DNA of 64,000 nucleotides, taken from Corallococcus sicarius (GTDB taxonomy: Bacteria; Myxococcota; Myxococcia; Myxococcales; Myxococcaceae). The notes below the pieces were generated by a model that saw only the letters and a program-made list of their open reading frames with translations, did not search any database and had not been told where the DNA came from. Positions 61,701 through 64,000 of this stretch are shown here, one piece after another; position 1 is the first letter of the stretch, and the number at the start of each line of letters is the position of its first letter. The stretch covers positions 62,001 to 126,000 of the forward strand of contig NZ_RAWG01000001.1 in assembly GCF_003611735.1 (NCBI RefSeq), in the 5' to 3' direction. A program made the translations under genes and the position numbers.

Positions 61701-64000
61701 GTGAGCAGCTGCTTCACCCCGCGCAACCCTTCCAGGTTGCCGTCCACCATCTGCGTGAAGAGGCCCGCCGTCAGGTGCAGCACCGTCACGCCATGGCGCT
61801 TCAGCACCCCTTCCAGCGCCTTCACATCTCCCACCGGCACCGGCGGGTACACCACCAGTCGCGCGCCGTTCAGCAGCGGGCCCCAGACCTCCAGCGTCGA
61901 CGCGTCGAAGGACACGGGCGCGATCAGCAGGAACGCATCGCCCTCGCCCAGACGCGCGTAGTTGGTGTCCAGCACCGTGCGCAGCACACCCGAGTGCACC
62001 GTGCACACGCCCTTCGGCTTGCCCGTGCTCCCCGACGTGAAGTCCACGTACGCGAGGTTGCTCCCGCCCACACCCGCTGCAGGCGTGTGCGTCGGCTGAC
62101 GGGACAGCTCCTCCCGCACCTCCTCCACGCGCACCACGTCCAGCCCGTCCACCGGCAACCGCTCGCCCAACGCGCGCGTCGTCACCAGCACGCGCGGCGC
62201 CGCATCCATGAGCATGGAGGCCAGCCGCTCGCGCGGGTAGTCCGCCTCCAGCGGCACGTACGCCCCGCCGGCCTTGAGGATGCCCAGCAGCGCGACCACC
62301 AGTTCCACGCCGCGCTCCAGGCACAGCGCCACCCGCGACTCCGGGCCCACGCCTCGTGCCCGCAGCAGGTGCGCCAACTGGTTCGCCCGCGCATCCAGCT
62401 GCGCGTACGTCAGCTTCTCGTCACCCGCCTCCAGCGCCACCGCCTCCGGACGCCTCGCGACCTGCGCGGAGAAGATGTCCCCGATGCTCGCCTCGCGCGG
62501 GTACACCGAGGCCGTCTGGTTCCAGGCCACCAGGACGCGCTGCTTCTCCTCGGCGGACAGCACGTCCACCGCCGCGACGCGCCCCTGCTCTGACGCCACC
62601 AGTCCTTCCAGCGCCAGCTGCCACTGTCCCAGCAGCCGCTCGATGCCTTCCGCTTCGAAGCGCGGCAGGTCGTACGCCAGCTTCAGCGACAGCTCCGGGC
62701 CCGGGATGGCCGAGGCCGTCAGCGGATAGTTGCTGCGCTCGACGCCGTGCACGTCCCGGATGCCCAGCGGGTTGCCCTGCGCCGCGAGCGACACGTCCAA
62801 CGGGTAGTTCTCGAAGACGAAGAGGCTCTGGAACAGCGGCGTGCCGCGCGGCACCTGACTGAAGCCCTGCACCCGCACCAGCGAGTCGTGCTCGTACGGA
62901 CGCGACTCCGTGTAACGCGCCTGAAGGTCCTGGAGCCACCGGATCACCGGGGCTTCGGCCGGCACGCGCATGCGCACGGGCACGGTGTTGATGAACAGGC
63001 CTGGAGCGTCCTCCACGCCCGGAAGGTCCGTGGGCCTTCCCGACACGGTGACGCCGAAGACGACCTCCGACTCTCCGCTGTGGCGTGACAACACCAGGGC
63101 CCACGCCGCCTGCACCAGCGTGTTCAGCGTGAGCTGCTGACGCCGCGCGAAGGACTGGAGCGCGGCGGTGGTCTCCGACGAAATGGTGAGCGAGCGCTCC
63201 CCATGGCCTTCCGGCACGAGCGTCGACGCTCCAGCGTGCGTGTCACCCGGAAGCGGCGTCGGGGCGTGGATGCCGGCGAACTCCGCGCGCCAGAACGCTT
63301 CCGAGCGCTCCGGAGCCTGCTGTCCCAGCCACGCGATGTAGTCGCGGTAGTCCGCGCCCGCGGGCCCCTTGGGCAACACGCGGCCCTGCACCCGCGCCTG
63401 GTAGAGCGCGAAGACCTGCTTGAGCAGCAGGGCCATGCTCCAGCCGTCGAGCACCGTGTGGTGGAAGCTCCAGACGAACCGGTGGACGTTCGTGTCCAGG
63501 CGCACCAGCGCGATGCGCAGCAAGGGGCCCTCCGCGAGATCGAAGCCCCGGGCGCGGTCCTCCTCCAGGAAGGTGTTCAACTGCTGCCGCTGCGCCTCTT
63601 CTGGCTGGTCCCGCCAGTCGAGCTCCCGCCAGGGCAGCGCCGAGTGACGGCGCACCACCTGCAACGGAGCCTCCAGCCCCTCCCAGAGGAACGTCGTGCG
63701 CAGCACCGCGTGGCGCACCACCAGTTCCTCCCACGCACGCCGCAGGGCCTGCGTGTCCAGGGCGGCGTGGAAGTCCCAGGAGAGCTGCTCGAAGTACACG
63801 CCCGACTTCGGCGCCAGCAGCGCGTGGAAGAGCATGCCCTGCTGCATCGGCGACAGCGGGTAGATGTCCTCGAAGTCGTCCACCTTCGACTGCACGTGCG
63901 CGAGCGAGCGTGCATCCAGCTTCGCCAGCGGGAAGTCGGCCGGCGTGTACTTCGACGCGTCCGGCGTCTGACGCCCCGTCACCAGCGTCCGCAATGCTTC
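49712..64000 (-). CDS. Giant NRPS, gene A (5'-truncated): E tail, then C-A-T, C-A-T-E, C-A-T, C-A-T
   Basis: Multimodular peptide synthetase, cytoplasmic. 4762 residues are visible; the start lies beyond position 64000. A TTG near 63994 is not a real start, because the frame is already inside the end of an E domain and reads straight into a condensation domain (YPLSPMQQGMLFHAL). Counting from the edge, carrier serines fall at about residues 1044, 2104 (GGDS), 3622 and 4681. Condensation motifs are HHTVLDG, HHIVSDG, HHTLLDG and HHIVSDG; the E domain has HHLVVDG and EGHGRE. Adenylation codes are X1 DALHLGCLF, DAFFHGVTF (Ile/Val-like), X3 DVLVVGSIT and DLTKVGHVG (Asp). After the last carrier is an acidic tail of about 45 residues with a LSSDEAQALL motif, a likely docking element, also found at the end of gene B. 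The stop TGA overlaps the start of gene B by 8 bp. No thioesterase is present, so the chain passes to gene B. Confidence 0.97.
50110..51200 (-). repeat. Asp A-domain cassette, copy 3 (gene A module 4)
   Basis: Near-identical to the other two copies between the A10 motif and about 51200. Beyond that the A-domain N-terminus becomes clearly more diverged, so this copy has a different right-hand boundary. Confidence 0.82.
52966..56132 (-). other. Gene A module 3: C(D-type)-A-T, substrate X3 unassigned
   Basis: D-type condensation domain (YPLSPMQQGMLFHAL, HHTLLDG) directly after the E domain of module 2. The A domain runs ~54760-53290 with code D-V-L-V-V-G-S-I-T, which I cannot match; a faint likeness to Tyr-type codes (DALVTGAVV) is the best available. 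Carrier Ser codon 53135-53137. Here the residue before the LGGHS motif is Glu in a DDFLELGGHS context rather than the usual DDFFELGGHS. The A domain is homologous to gene C module 3. Confidence 0.85.
56133..60700 (-). other. Gene A module 2: C-A-T-E, D-Ile/Val-like
   Basis: SFAQQRLWFIDQ-type condensation domain with HHIVSDG. The A domain runs ~59325-57840 with code D-A-F-F-H-G-V-T-F, closest to Ile codes of the DAFF-GVTF kind; His at position 299 is unusual. The carrier is of GGDS type (Ser codon 57689-57691). The E domain spans ~57540-56240 with HHLVVDG, EGHGREELF, RTVGWFTSLYP and FNYLGQFD. The predicted residue is a D-branched aliphatic amino acid. Confidence 0.85.
60701..63872 (-). other. 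Gene A module 1: C(D-type)-A-T, substrate X1 unassigned
   Basis: The condensation domain starts with YPLSPMQQGMLFHAL and has HHTVLDG. The A domain runs about 62500-61000 (A3 motif TSGSTGKPKG at 62005-62040). Its binding-pocket code reads D-A-L-H-L-G-C-L-F. This partly resembles hydroxyphenylglycine-type codes (H278, L299, G301, L330), but the match is too weak to name a substrate. The carrier serine codon is 60869-60871 (GGHSLLAT). An almost identical A-T unit is gene C module 2. Confidence 0.88.
60760..62520 (-). repeat. X1 A-T cassette, copy 1 (gene A module 1)
   Basis: Offset of 36362 bp from the gene C copy. Long stretches, for example around 61620-61860, differ at only a few bases. The flanking D-type C domains are also homologous but more diverged. 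Confidence 0.83.
63873..64000 (-). other. Gene A: C-terminal end of an E domain (upstream module)
   Basis: The first ~42 visible codons match, almost residue for residue, the stretch that ends the E domain of gene A module 2 (around 56260-56132), including TGRQTPD and PADFPLAKLDARSL. This implies that the preceding, unseen module epimerizes its residue. The D-type C domain that follows agrees with that. Confidence 0.85.

Noticed and set aside
63992-63994. TTG near the right edge as start of gene A
   Set aside because: The codon is in the middle of a conserved E-domain end that also occurs at ~56260-56230; the gene plainly continues beyond the window.

Overview
The window is a single, uninterrupted stretch of a giant non-ribosomal peptide synthetase (NRPS) assembly line. 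All coding is on the minus strand, so transcription and the order of peptide assembly run from position 64000 down to position 1. The very high G+C content, the near-exclusive G/C third codon positions and the style of the modules point to a myxobacterium (Myxococcus/Corallococcus-like). That is an inference, because no taxonomic marker gene is present.

Layout, in the order of transcription. (1) Gene A, 64000-49712, is 5'-truncated by the window edge. It shows the tail of an epimerization (E) domain and then four modules: C-A-T, C-A-T-E, C-A-T, C-A-T. (2) Gene B, 49719-32194, is complete at 5841 residues with five modules: C-A-T, C-A-T, C-A-T-E, C-A-T, C-A-T. (3) Gene C, 32204-1, is open at its 3' end. 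At least 10734 codons are seen without a stop, holding nine complete modules (C-A-T-E, then eight C-A-T) and a tenth cut inside its A domain. Stops and starts overlap by 8 bp (A/B) and 11 bp (B/C), so the three genes are translationally coupled. There is no intergenic space, RNA gene, insertion sequence, regulator, transporter or tailoring gene in the window. There is also no starter condensation domain and no thioesterase, so the cluster continues on both sides.

How the genes work together: 19 adenylation domains are visible. I read their ten-residue specificity codes by eye against GrsA-Phe. The resulting backbone is: (D-residue from upstream) - X1 - D-Ile/Val-like - X3 - Asp | Orn - Asn - D-Asp - Asn - Phe-like | D-Ala - X1 - X3' - Asp - Orn - Ala - Ala - Leu - Gln - Ala - (continues). 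Orn, Asp, Asn, Ala, Leu and Gln rest on good code matches. X1 (code DALHLGCLF) and X3/X3' (DVLVVGSIT / DALVIGCVT) are not assigned. Every E domain follows a GGDS-type carrier and is followed by a D-specific type condensation domain, so stereochemistry is internally consistent.

The most notable structure is recent internal duplication. Near-identical A-T cassettes recur for Orn (two copies), Asp (three), X1 (two) and Ala (four). The X1...X3-Asp-Orn block occurs twice, once split across the A/B gene junction and once fused inside gene C. The Gln module appears to be an Ala-type module in which only about 480 bp, the specificity core, has been exchanged. I do not recognise a known product for this line.
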